In this document: piece after piece, positions 53,707-61,861 of the stretch
Layout: every line of letters starts with the position of its first letter
Position numbering within the stretch: position 1 is the stretch's first letter
Source of the DNA: Burkholderiales bacterium
GTDB lineage: Bacteria > Pseudomonadota > Gammaproteobacteria > Burkholderiales > Burkholderiaceae_C
Assembly (NCBI GenBank): GCA_021414305.1
Contig: JAIOOS010000015.1
Span: forward strand, 124,001 to 188,000
Reading direction: 5' to 3'
DNA length: 64,000 bases
The notes under the pieces: generated by a model
What the model saw: only the letters and a program-made list of their open reading frames with translations
Told to the model about the DNA's origin: nothing
Databases searched by the model: none
Translations under genes and position numbers: made by a program

Positions 53707-54399
53707 ATGCTTCGCGACACCCTGAGCGCGGCGCTGCTGACCGGCGCCGCCCTTCTCGCCCTGCCCCTGGCCGCGCAGATCGCGCCCTCCGCCGGCGAGA
53801 TCGCGGCCTACCGCGGCCTGCACGCCGCTGCGCAGCGCGGCGACGTCGCCGCCATCGGGCAGCTCGCCGCGTCGAAGCCCGCGCTCGCCGCGCGCGACGC
53901 GCACGGCCGCACGCCCCTGCACGTCGCCACCTTCGCAAGGCAGCGTGATGCGATCCGGGCGCTGATCCGGGCCGGCGCCGATACCGCCGCGCTCGACCAC
54001 GACCGCTACGACGCGGTGACGATCGCCGCCGTCGCCGACGACGAGGAGACCCTGCGCGTGCTGCTCGAGCTCGGCGCGAGCGGGAAGCTCGTGACCAGCC
54101 GCTACGACGGCACCGCGCTGATCGCCGCCGCCCACCTCGGCCACGATGGCGTGGTGCGCCAGCTCATCGCCGCCGGCGCGCCGCTCGACCACGTGAACAA
54201 CCTGCACTGGACGGCGCTGATCGAGGCCGTCGTCCTCGGCGACGGCAAGGCGCGCCACCAGGCCGTGGTGGCGGCGCTGCTCAAGGCGGGCGCGAGCACC
54301 GCCCTCGCCGACCGCGACGGCAAGACGCCGCTGCAGCTCGCGAAGGGCCGCGGCTACGCCGAGATCGTGCAGATGCTCGAGCGCGCCGGCGCGAAGTAG
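53707..54399 (+). CDS. exported ankyrin-repeat protein
   Basis: 230 residues. A signal peptide ends near PLAAQ. Five to six ankyrin repeats fill the rest (GRTPLHVATFARQRDAIRAL; YDAVTIAAVADDEETLRVLL; YDGTALIAAAHLGHDGVVRQ; DGKTPLQLAKGRGYAEIVQM). Periplasmic ankyrin proteins often bind or protect partner enzymes. It begins four bases after the TonB-like gene and is the last gene of the operon; it converges with the gene at 54464. Confidence 0.88.
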   Translation: MLRDTLSAALLTGAALLALPLAAQIAPSAGEIAAYRGLHAAAQRGDVAAIGQLAASKPALAARDAHGRTPLHVATFARQRDAIRALIRAGADTAALDHDRYDAVTIAAVADDEETLRVLLELGASGKLVTSRYDGTALIAAAHLGHDGVVRQLIAAGAPLDHVNNLHWTALIEAVVLGDGKARHQAVVAALLKAGASTALADRDGKTPLQLAKGRGYAEIVQMLERAGAK

Positions 54400-54463
54400 C
54401 CGGCCGGCGCGACCCCTCCGCCCAGCATCTCCCGGGTTTCGCCGCCGGGGCCGGCAACGCGCT

Positions 54464-54928
54464 TCAGCGGCGCACCGGCGCCACCTTCCAGCCTTCGGCG
54501 GTCTTCTCGAAGCCGGCGACGTCGAGCACGCCTTTCCGGCTGCTCTCGGCCTCGAGGTAGGCGTAGTCGCCGCTGACCTCCACCTTCACGATCTGCTTGC
54601 GACGCTGCGCCTCGGGCAGACGCTCCGCCTTCCTCGTCGCCTGCATCTGCTTGAAGCCCTCGGGGCCGAAGGCCTTCATCATTTCCTGGTTCTCCTTCAC
54701 CTTCGACGGCGCCGCGTACTTCGCCGCGGCCTCGAGGCCGCTGTCGAGCAGCGCGTTCTCGTAGGCGAGAAGCACGTCGGCCTGCGGCGACTTCTGCGCC
54801 GCCGCGCCGGTGAGCGTCTGCTTGGCGGCGCCGCCGCCTTGGCCCCGGGCGGAAGGCAGCAGGCCGGCGCTCATGGCTGCCGCAAGCAGCGCGGCGACCA
54901 GGCGCCGGCGATCGAGCATCGTGGGCAT
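54464..54928 (-). CDS. exported protein of unknown function
   Basis: 154 residues from the ATG at 54928, with AAAGGAG seven bases upstream. A twin-arginine-like signal region (LDRRRLVAALLAAAMSAG) ends near ARGQ. The mature part contains YENALLDSGLEAAAKYAAPS, a lysine/glutamine-rich helix and two strands (KQIVKVEVSGDYAYLEAES; VAGFEKTAEGWKVAPV). This resembles small periplasmic proteins with a cystatin/NTF2-like fold, but I cannot name a family. It is the last gene of the minus-strand surface cluster, 63 bases after the NHL-repeat gene. Confidence 0.7.
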   Translation of the reverse strand: MPTMLDRRRLVAALLAAAMSAGLLPSARGQGGGAAKQTLTGAAAQKSPQADVLLAYENALLDSGLEAAAKYAAPSKVKENQEMMKAFGPEGFKQMQATRKAERLPEAQRRKQIVKVEVSGDYAYLEAESSRKGVLDVAGFEKTAEGWKVAPVRR

Positions 54929-54991
54929 GAAGCATCTCCTTTCGTGGCCATTGGGAAAGAGTGACGGTCCGAAGCCTCGCTGATCAAAGCC

Positions 54992-55930
54992 CTACTGGGC
55001 CACGGTGGTGACGACACCCGCGGGCGTGACCTTGCGGATCGCGCTGTTGCTGGTGTCGGCGACGTAGACGTTGCCCGCGGCATCGACGCCGACGCCTCTC
55101 GGCTGGTTGAAGCGAGCCGCATTGCCCGTGCCGTCGATGTTGCCGGGGCTGCCGGCCAGGCCGGCCAGCGTGCTCACGGCACCGGCCGGCGTGATCCTGC
55201 GGATCGTGTGGTTGGCGGTGTCGGCGACATAGACGTTGTCGGCGGCATCCACGGCGACGCCACGCGGGTCCGCGAACCGTGCCGCGCTGCCGCTGCCGTC
55301 GGCGCTGCCGACGGCATTGGCCAGGCCGGCCAGCGTGCTGACGACGCCGGCGGGCGTGATCCTGCGAACCGTGTGACTGACTTCGACGACATAGACGTTG
55401 CCCGCGGCGTCGGCCGCGACACCGTGCGGGCTCGCGAACCGGGCCGCACTGCCTGTGCCGTCGACGCTGCCGGCGCTGCCGGCCAGGCCGGCCAGCGTGC
55501 TGACGACGCCGGCGGGCGTGATCATGCGGATCGTGCTGTTGACGGTGTCGGCGACATAGACGTTGCCCGACCCGTCGACCGCGACGCCGAAGGGCTGGCC
55601 GAACCGGGCCGCGCTGCCCGTGCCGTCGGCGCTGCCGCCGGTGCCGGCCAGACCGGCAAGCGTGCTGACGACGCCCGCAGGCGTGATCTTGCGGATCGTC
55701 ACGTTGCTGGTGTCGGCGACATAGACGTTGCCTGCGCCGTCGACCGCCACGCCGCGCGGCACGTTGAACCGGGCCGCGCTGCCCGTGCCGTCGGCGCTGC
55801 CGGGGCTGCCCGCCAGGCCGGCCAGCGTGGTCACGACACCGGCAGGCGTGATCTTGCGGATGGTGTGGTTGCTGGTGTCGGCGACGTAGAAGTTGCCCGC
55901 GGCATCGACCGCCACGCCCAGCGGCGAATT
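54992..55930 (-). repeat. tandem NHL-repeat coding units of about 165-171 bp
   Basis: Six near-identical units encode NHL blades of the form GVAVDxAGNVYVADTSN, then TIRKITPAGVVSTLAGLAG. The DNA is highly similar between units, for example the recurring plus-strand sequence gcgggcgtgatc at about 165-171-base intervals. This points to recent internal duplication or gene conversion. Confidence 0.8.
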
Positions 55931-57253
55931 GAACATGGCCGATGGCGGCGCCGCCGTCACCGTCAACACCGCCGCATTGCTGTTCGCGCTGCCGGAGGCG
56001 TTGGTGAACACCGCACGGAAGCGCTTGCCATTGTCGGCCAGCACGGTGGCGGGCGTGGAGTAGCTCGCGCTCGTCGCGGCGGTGATGTTGGCCCAGGTCA
56101 CGCCCGCGTCGGTGCTTTGCTGCCACTGCACCGTCGGCGAGGGCACGCCACCGGCGGCGGCCGTGAAGGTCGCGGTGGCAGGCGCCACCACGGTGATATC
56201 GGCGGGCTGCAAGGTGACGCTCGGCGCCGCTGACGCCGCGGTGACGGTCAACGTGGCGCCGTTGCTGGTGGCATCGGGATTCACGCCGTTGCTGGCGACG
56301 GCGCTGAAGACCGCGCCGTTGCAGGCGATGGGCACGGCAGAGAGCGCCAGCGAGGTGCTGCTGGCGCCGGCCACGGTGGCGCCCGTGCAGATGCCGCTCG
56401 CCAGCGCGCCGTTGGCCAGGGCGATCCCGTTGAGGCGCCACTGGATCGCCGGCGCCGGGGTGCCGCTGACCGCCACGGTGAACGTCACGGCCGCGCCCGC
56501 GACGATCGACTGCGCCACCGGTTGCGTGGTGAACGCGGGCGCGCTCGGCGCCGCATTCACGGTCAGCAGCGCGGCATTGCTGGTAACGCTGCCGGCGCCG
56601 TTGCTCACCCGCACGCGATAGCGCTGTCCGCTTTGCGAGACGTTGGTGTTGGCCACCGCCAAGCTCGCTGCATTCGGGCCGCCGGCCAACGGGCTGAAGG
56701 TGACGCCGCCATCGCTGCTCGACTGCCATTCGTAGGCCGGTGTCGTGCCGGTGGCGGTGACGTTGAAGGTGGCGGTGGCCGGCGCGGTGACGGTCTGGTC
56801 GGCCGGCTGCACGGTGATCGCCGGCGCCACGGGGGCGGGCGTGACCGTCAGGCGCGCCGCGCTGCTCGTGACGCTGCCGAGGCTGTTGCTGACCACCACG
56901 CGATAGAACGTGCCGCTCTGGATCAATGCGGTCGCGCCGGTGCTGTAGCTGGCGGCGGTGGCACCGGCCAGGGGCGTGAAGCTGCTGCCGTCGGGGCTGC
57001 TGGCCCACTGGTACGCGAGCGGGGCCGCACCGGTGGCGGCAACGCTGAAGGTGGCCGGGCTGCCCACGACCACGCTCTCGTCCGCCGGTGGGGTGACGAC
57101 GACGGGAACGGTTTCCGGCGGCGGCGGCGCGTCGGCGCTGCCGCCGCAGGCGGCGAGGGCCAGGCCGAGGCAGACGGCGGCGGCGCGCGCGATCGCTGCG
57201 CGCAGGTCGATGGAAAGAGGGCCCGGTCGCGGGAGGGTGCGCAGGAAGTTCAT
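54992..57253 (-). CDS. Ig-like and NHL-repeat lipoprotein
   Basis: 753 residues. A lipobox LALAAC anchors it. Residues about 45-440 hold four Ig-like domains of the type VTVQPADxTVxAPATATF...YRVxVSNxxGSVTSNAA. Residues about 440-753 hold six NHL blades that should close a beta-propeller. The architecture predicts an adhesive or ligand-binding surface protein. It is 10 bases after the outer-membrane barrel gene in the same direction and may use it as a partner. No enzyme motif is visible. Confidence 0.87.
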   Translation of the reverse strand: MNFLRTLPRPGPLSIDLRAAIARAAAVCLGLALAACGGSADAPPPPETVPVVVTPPADESVVVGSPATFSVAATGAAPLAYQWASSPDGSSFTPLAGATAASYSTGATALIQSGTFYRVVVSNSLGSVTSSAARLTVTPAPVAPAITVQPADQTVTAPATATFNVTATGTTPAYEWQSSSDGGVTFSPLAGGPNAASLAVANTNVSQSGQRYRVRVSNGAGSVTSNAALLTVNAAPSAPAFTTQPVAQSIVAGAAVTFTVAVSGTPAPAIQWRLNGIALANGALASGICTGATVAGASSTSLALSAVPIACNGAVFSAVASNGVNPDATSNGATLTVTAASAAPSVTLQPADITVVAPATATFTAAAGGVPSPTVQWQQSTDAGVTWANITAATSASYSTPATVLADNGKRFRAVFTNASGSANSNAAVLTVTAAPPSAMFNSPLGVAVDAAGNFYVADTSNHTIRKITPAGVVTTLAGLAGSPGSADGTGSAARFNVPRGVAVDGAGNVYVADTSNVTIRKITPAGVVSTLAGLAGTGGSADGTGSAARFGQPFGVAVDGSGNVYVADTVNSTIRMITPAGVVSTLAGLAGSAGSVDGTGSAARFASPHGVAADAAGNVYVVEVSHTVRRITPAGVVSTLAGLANAVGSADGSGSAARFADPRGVAVDAADNVYVADTANHTIRRITPAGAVSTLAGLAGSPGNIDGTGNAARFNQPRGVGVDAAGNVYVADTSNSAIRKVTPAGVVTTVAQ

Positions 57254-57263
57254 GGCGTCGTTC

Positions 57264-57872
57264 TCAGAAGGAGTACTGCGCGGCGAGGCCGAGCGTCTGC
57301 AGCGATCCGTGGGTCTTGTGCACCTTGAATCGGCTCACGTCGTAGTCCAGGCTCAGCCGCACGGCGGGAGTGATCGCATAGCCGATCCCCACGCCGGCCA
57401 GCGGCTGGGCGGTGGTCTCGCTGGCGGCCCCCGTGCCGCCGTCGGCGTAGCTGAAGCGCGTGCGCACCGCGGCGACGCCGATCCGCCCGGCGACGCTCCA
57501 GGAGGGCGCGAGCGCCCAGCGCCAGCCGCCCGTGAGGCCGACGCCGCGGACCTTGAAGCTGCCGCCGAACTCGGTGCCGAGCGGCGTGGTGTCGCCGCCC
57601 TTGAACCGGCCGGCGTCGAAGACCACGGCCTGCACGTCGAACGCGTCGCTGAACTGCCGGCCGACGAACAGCTTCCACTGCACGTCGCTCCGGTCGCAGG
57701 CGAAGGAGTCGACGCAGCGCCCTCTTCCACGGTCGGCGCCGACGCCCGCACCGATGCTGAAGTCGGCAGCGGCGGCTGCGCCGGCGCCGAGCAGCGCGGT
57801 CGAGGCAAGCAGGCTGCGCGCCGCCGTGCTGACGCGCCGGGAGGCTGGGGAATTCGGACGGGCTCTGGACAT
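57264..57872 (-). CDS. outer-membrane beta-barrel protein
   Basis: 202 residues with a GGAG ribosome site. The signal peptide ends at AAAAAD. The rest is an eight-stranded-type barrel (FSIGAGVGADRG; WKLFVGRQFSDAFDVQAVVF; VRGVGLTGGWRWALAPSWSV; PLAGVGIGYAITPAVRLSLD) ending LGLAAQYSF, the usual C-terminal aromatic signal. One cysteine pair (RCVDSFACDRS) may form a loop disulfide. It belongs to the OmpW/OmpA-like small barrels. It lies between two surface lipoprotein genes. Confidence 0.82.
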   Translation of the reverse strand: MSRARPNSPASRRVSTAARSLLASTALLGAGAAAAADFSIGAGVGADRGRGRCVDSFACDRSDVQWKLFVGRQFSDAFDVQAVVFDAGRFKGGDTTPLGTEFGGSFKVRGVGLTGGWRWALAPSWSVAGRIGVAAVRTRFSYADGGTGAASETTAQPLAGVGIGYAITPAVRLSLDYDVSRFKVHKTHGSLQTLGLAAQYSF

Positions 57873-57917
57873 GGGGACTCCGGTGTCGGTCGTGAGAAGG
57901 AGGCTGGTGAGGCGCGT

Positions 57918-60900
57918 CTATTGCGCGAGCCGCAGCGTTCCGCTGGCGATGCGGAAGTTCGCGCCGCTGCTCGCCGTGCTGGTCAGGTCGCAGCTCGTCG
58001 GCCCGCAGGGCGCGGTGCCGAGCTGGTACTTGCCCGCGCCGTCGGCGCCCTGCACGCCGGCGATGAAGGTGTTGCCGATGGCCCGCACCGTGATGCCCGC
58101 AGCGACGCCGACGTTCAGCCCCGTGGTCTGGCTGCCGGTCGTGTTGCCGGTGAAGACGTTGTTGCCGGGGCTGGTGCCGCTGCCGAGATCGAAGCCCGAG
58201 CCGGCGTTGCCGCGCATCGTGATGCCGGAGTTGTCGACCTGGTTGGTGTTGTTGGTCAGCGCGCTCCGGTTGTCGGTGACGAGCACGTTGCGCAGCTTGA
58301 GGAAGTAGCTCCTGGTGGTCTCGCCCAGCCAGATGCCGCCGAAGAAGGTGCCTCCTCCGGTGAACGCGCCCGTCGTGCCGGTGCCGCTGACCGCGCCGCC
58401 CGCCACGTCGAGCGAGCACGCGGCATGGCAGACGATGCCGCCGTAGGTGCTGCCCGAGACGGTCAGGGTGCTCCCGGTCAGCGTGAGCGAGGTCGCCGTC
58501 GTGCCGAGATCGTGGACCAGGAGGCCGGCATCGTTGCCGCCCAGCGTCGCCCCGTTCACCGCGACCGTCGCCGCGACGCCGGGCTGCGCGAACAGGCCGA
58601 CGACGATGCCTGCCGACGACGCGCTGTAGCTGTTGGCGAAGCCGGTGATGCTGGCGCCGTTCAGCGTGATCTGCGGCGTACCCATGGCGGCATGAATGCC
58701 GGCGCCGGGGCCGCTGTTGACGTTCGAATGCAGCGTCGAGCCGGTCATGAACAGCTTGGTCGCGGCGCCGAGCATCGCGATCCCGCTCGAGTCGACGTTC
58801 AGCGTCACGCCGTCGAGGTCGAGCCGGCTGTCGCCGTTGAGGATGAAGGCGCCGCGACCGACCGAGCCGCTGACCCCGTCGGCGCCGCCGAGCGCGGCGC
58901 CGCCGAAGGTGCCGCCGCTGACGGTGAGGCGCGACGTGCCGGCCAGCGTGGCGTAGGTCGCCGTGCCCTGACCGGCCGGGCTGAGCTGGTCGGCGTAGTC
59001 GGCGATGCCGCCCGGCGTCATCGTCGCCTGTGCGGTTCCGCTCAACGCGATCGCCGCCGGGAAGCCGCTCGGCGCCTGCGCCGAGCCGACGACCCGCACG
59101 CCGTCGATCGTCACCGTGCCGCCGGCCGCCTCGATCCAGCCGATGTCGCCGAAGTTCATCCGTCGCAGGGCGATGCCGGCGACGCTGGCGCTGCCCTGCA
59201 GGACGATGCCCTGGCCGACGCCGGCCATGCCCGGCGTCAGCGCCCGCAGCGCCACGCCCGCGGGAATCGTGATCGGCGCCGGCTGCGTCGTGCCGTTGTA
59301 GATGCCGTTGGTGAGCCAGACGGTCGCGCCCGATGTCGCCAGCGACGCCGCCTTGGCGATCGTCAGGCACGGCGTCGCCTGCGCGCAGCTCGCGTTGCCG
59401 GCGTCGACGCCGCTCGGGCTCGCGTACCGGTCCTGCACCGTCGGCACGCTCACCAGGACGACCGCGGGGGCGCTGGTCGTGCTGTTGGCCGAGGTGTCGA
59501 TCGCCTTCGCGGTGAAGCCGATGCTGCCGACGTCCGCGGCGCTCAGCGCGACCGTCGTCTGGTACGGCGCCACGGGCCGGGTGTCGAGCAGGGTCGCGCC
59601 GCGATAGAACTCGACCCGCGCGATGCCGCCGGCGTCGCTGGCAGTGGCCTGCAGCGTGACCGTTCCCGGCGCGACCAGCGTGGCCGGGCTGGCGACGAGG
59701 CTCACGACCGGCGGCGTGACGTCGGCCACGCCGACCGCGACGTTGACGACGTTGCTCGTCGTGACGTTGCCCGCGGCGTCGTAGGCCTTGGCGGTGAAGG
59801 CGATCGTTCCGGCGTCGGCGACGCTCAGGTTCACGACCTGCGAATAGGGCGCCGCGGTGTCCGTGGCGATCAGCGTGGTGCCGCGATAGAACTCGACCCT
59901 GGCGATGCCGACGACATCGCTCGCCGTGGCGGTCAGCGCCGTCGTGCCCGGCGCGATCAGGCCGGTCGGCGTGCCGAAGAGCTGGACCGTCGGCGCCGTC
60001 GTGTCGACGCCGAAGGTGAAGGTTGCCGTCTTGGTGGCCCGCGTGGGGTGCGTGGCCGTGAGCGTGTAGGTGAGGCCCGGCACCGGCTCGATCGGGAAGA
60101 ATCGCTCGCTCCAGTACTCGAGGGTATCTACGACCGGAATATTGCCGACGCCGTGATCGATGCTCGTCGCGGCGGCCCCCTTCACCTTGAACTTGAGTCC
60201 CTGGACGAGCGCGCCGAGAACGATTTCCGAGCCCAGCCCGAAGCTGTCGATCGTGATCCCGTCGGTCTCGCGCGGCAGGACGACCTTCAGCGACAGCCTG
60301 CTGTTGCCGGCCCGGTCGAATACACGGAAGAAGAAGAGCCGCGAAGCCGGATCGGAGAGCGAGTAGGGAACGACGATCGGGCCGCTCTCGTACGTCTTCA
60401 GCGGCGCGCCCGAGAACGCCGCGGCCGGCGCGCTCCACACCGTGTGGCCCGGCAGCAGGCCGACACCCGCGCCGTAGGTCGAGGGCAGCGGGGCAGCGGC
60501 CGACGCCTCGACCAGCTCGACCCCGCCCAGGCCTTCCGGGTCGGTCGCCTTGATGGTGAAGGTCATCGTCGTCGGTGAGCCGTCTTCCGGCACGACGACG
60601 CGCAGCGGCACGCCCAGGCTGGCCGGCAGGAACGAAGGCGTGAAGAACCCGATCAGCGGCTCGTTCGGCGGGGTGCGGTCCCACATCACGGAGAGTCGGC
60701 CGGTGGGCAACTGCCCGGCCACGCACAGGAAGTAGCCGTCGCGAGGCGAGCACGGCACGCTGGACGGCTGGCCATGCACGCCGAGAACCGGGGCCGTCGA
60801 GACCGTCAGCTTCTCGCAGATCTTGGCCAGGCTGTATTGCGCCGCGAAGTCGGCGAAGGCGGGCTCTCCGGTCACCTCGCGGTAGCCGGAGGGGCAGATC

Positions 60901-61520
60901 TGGTCGCCGGGCACGGCGACCAGATCGGCCGCAGGCGCGCACAGCGTCGTCTTCGACGCCGGTATGCCGTCGAGCGGATTGAAGTTCTCGCCCTCGACGG
61001 TGACGATCTTCAGGCAGGCCGGCGCCGGCGCCTGCGGACACTGGTCGCCGTCGACCCAGACGTTCTGCACCGGCGCCTGGAGCACGGTGGAGTTGACCAG
61101 GCAGGTCGGGGGCGGAAAGTAGCCCGGCGGCAGCGCCAGGATGCGGGCGCGGCCGGGCATCACCGCCGCCGCGGGGGCGACCGCGTGCGGCGAGTCGATG
61201 CGGATCAGCACCTGCTCCGGCACCTGCAGGCGAGGCGCGGTGTACTCGTACGTGGTTCCGGGAACGAGCGACGGGTCGGCGGCCGTCGCCGCGTCGGGCT
61301 CGGCGGCAGCGATGGCGATCGGCGTCGCCGCCTGCAACGCGTTGTCGCCGACGGTCACCGTGACCTTGCCGTCGCTCGAGGTGACGCTGCTGGCGGTGGG
61401 GCCGAGCGTTCCCTGCGCCGGCGGCGCCGAGCCGCCGCCGCCACCGCCGCAAGCGGAAACCGTCGCGACCAGGATCGCGAGCATCAGGCTGCCGAGTCGC
61501 ACGTTGGGCAAACGAGTCAT
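57918..61520 (-). CDS. large Ig-like/beta-helix surface lipoprotein
   Basis: 1200 residues with ribosome site AAGGAAG and lipobox ATVSAC followed by a Gly run. An N-terminal region with several cysteines (about 40-330) precedes three Ig-like domains near 490-700 (PTVQLFGTPTGLIAPGTTAL; IARVEFYRGTTLIATDTAAP; AYDAAGNVTTSN). From about 710 a right-handed beta-helix of DUF1565/pectate-lyase style follows (YASPSGVDAGNASCAQATPC; VWLTNGIYNGTTQPAPITIP; GIVVGLFAQPGVA). Such proteins bind polysaccharides or act as adhesins. It is 24 bases after a small reading frame and 45 bases before the barrel gene. Confidence 0.85.
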   Translation of the reverse strand: MTRLPNVRLGSLMLAILVATVSACGGGGGGSAPPAQGTLGPTASSVTSSDGKVTVTVGDNALQAATPIAIAAAEPDAATAADPSLVPGTTYEYTAPRLQVPEQVLIRIDSPHAVAPAAAVMPGRARILALPPGYFPPPTCLVNSTVLQAPVQNVWVDGDQCPQAPAPACLKIVTVEGENFNPLDGIPASKTTLCAPAADLVAVPGDQICPSGYREVTGEPAFADFAAQYSLAKICEKLTVSTAPVLGVHGQPSSVPCSPRDGYFLCVAGQLPTGRLSVMWDRTPPNEPLIGFFTPSFLPASLGVPLRVVVPEDGSPTTMTFTIKATDPEGLGGVELVEASAAAPLPSTYGAGVGLLPGHTVWSAPAAAFSGAPLKTYESGPIVVPYSLSDPASRLFFFRVFDRAGNSRLSLKVVLPRETDGITIDSFGLGSEIVLGALVQGLKFKVKGAAATSIDHGVGNIPVVDTLEYWSERFFPIEPVPGLTYTLTATHPTRATKTATFTFGVDTTAPTVQLFGTPTGLIAPGTTALTATASDVVGIARVEFYRGTTLIATDTAAPYSQVVNLSVADAGTIAFTAKAYDAAGNVTTSNVVNVAVGVADVTPPVVSLVASPATLVAPGTVTLQATASDAGGIARVEFYRGATLLDTRPVAPYQTTVALSAADVGSIGFTAKAIDTSANSTTSAPAVVLVSVPTVQDRYASPSGVDAGNASCAQATPCLTIAKAASLATSGATVWLTNGIYNGTTQPAPITIPAGVALRALTPGMAGVGQGIVLQGSASVAGIALRRMNFGDIGWIEAAGGTVTIDGVRVVGSAQAPSGFPAAIALSGTAQATMTPGGIADYADQLSPAGQGTATYATLAGTSRLTVSGGTFGGAALGGADGVSGSVGRGAFILNGDSRLDLDGVTLNVDSSGIAMLGAATKLFMTGSTLHSNVNSGPGAGIHAAMGTPQITLNGASITGFANSYSASSAGIVVGLFAQPGVAATVAVNGATLGGNDAGLLVHDLGTTATSLTLTGSTLTVSGSTYGGIVCHAACSLDVAGGAVSGTGTTGAFTGGGTFFGGIWLGETTRSYFLKLRNVLVTDNRSALTNNTNQVDNSGITMRGNAGSGFDLGSGTSPGNNVFTGNTTGSQTTGLNVGVAAGITVRAIGNTFIAGVQGADGAGKYQLGTAPCGPTSCDLTSTASSGANFRIASGTLRLAQ

Positions 61521-61544
61521 GGCGCGTTCTTCCTTCGATGGGTC

Positions 61545-61757
61545 TCAGCGCAGGCCGCGCGGATGCCAGCCGGGCGAATCCGACAGCTCGGTGAGGAAGA
61601 GCACCAGATCGACCGGACGGTCGAAGCGGATCGGCTCGCCGGCGCCGGCCACGCTGACTTCGGCCAGCCATGCGCGAGCGGCCGTCTGCGGCCACACCGA
61701 GAGGGCGAAGCGACGCTCTTCGGGTTCGGTGGCGCGGGGTTCCGGGGGGACGTTCAT
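61545..61757 (-). CDS. small protein of unknown function upstream of the surface cluster
   Basis: 70 residues from the ATG at 61757; the ribosome site is weak. The sequence FALSVWPQTAARAWLAEVSV followed by FDRPVDLVLFLTELS has the strand-strand-helix pattern of small domains found next to AfsR/SARP-type regulators. It lies between the truncated TPR regulator and the 1200-residue lipoprotein, 24 bases before the latter. It could be a small partner of the regulator. Confidence 0.5.
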   Translation of the reverse strand: MNVPPEPRATEPEERRFALSVWPQTAARAWLAEVSVAGAGEPIRFDRPVDLVLFLTELSDSPGWHPRGLR

Positions 61758-61835
61758 GGGCAGCTCGTGGCCGCACTGTCCGGACCGGGCGTTCCCGGAG
61801 CGTTTCCTGGCGAGGCGTCGATCCCCGCAGCCCTG

Positions 61836-61858
61836 CCCTCTCCCGGAAACGGAGAGGG
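61836..61858 (-). terminator. hairpin repeat after the TPR regulator gene
   Basis: CCCTCTCC (61836-61843) and GGAGAGGG (61851-61858) form a perfect 8-bp stem around CGGAAAC, three bases beyond the stop at 61862. The sequence is of the CCTCTCC/GGAGAGG intergenic hairpin kind frequent in proteobacteria. It lacks a U-run on this strand, so it may protect the 3' end rather than terminate. Confidence 0.5.
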
Positions 61859-61861
61859 AAA

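Noticed and set aside
54992..55930. CRISPR array
   Set aside because: The units are about 165-171 bp, lie inside a reading frame and encode NHL blades; there are no short repeats with unique spacers.
57250..61776. A 1508-codon frame overlapping the 1200-residue lipoprotein on the same strand
   Set aside because: Its product is Arg-rich and low-complexity, whereas the accepted frame has a lipobox and clear Ig and beta-helix repeats.
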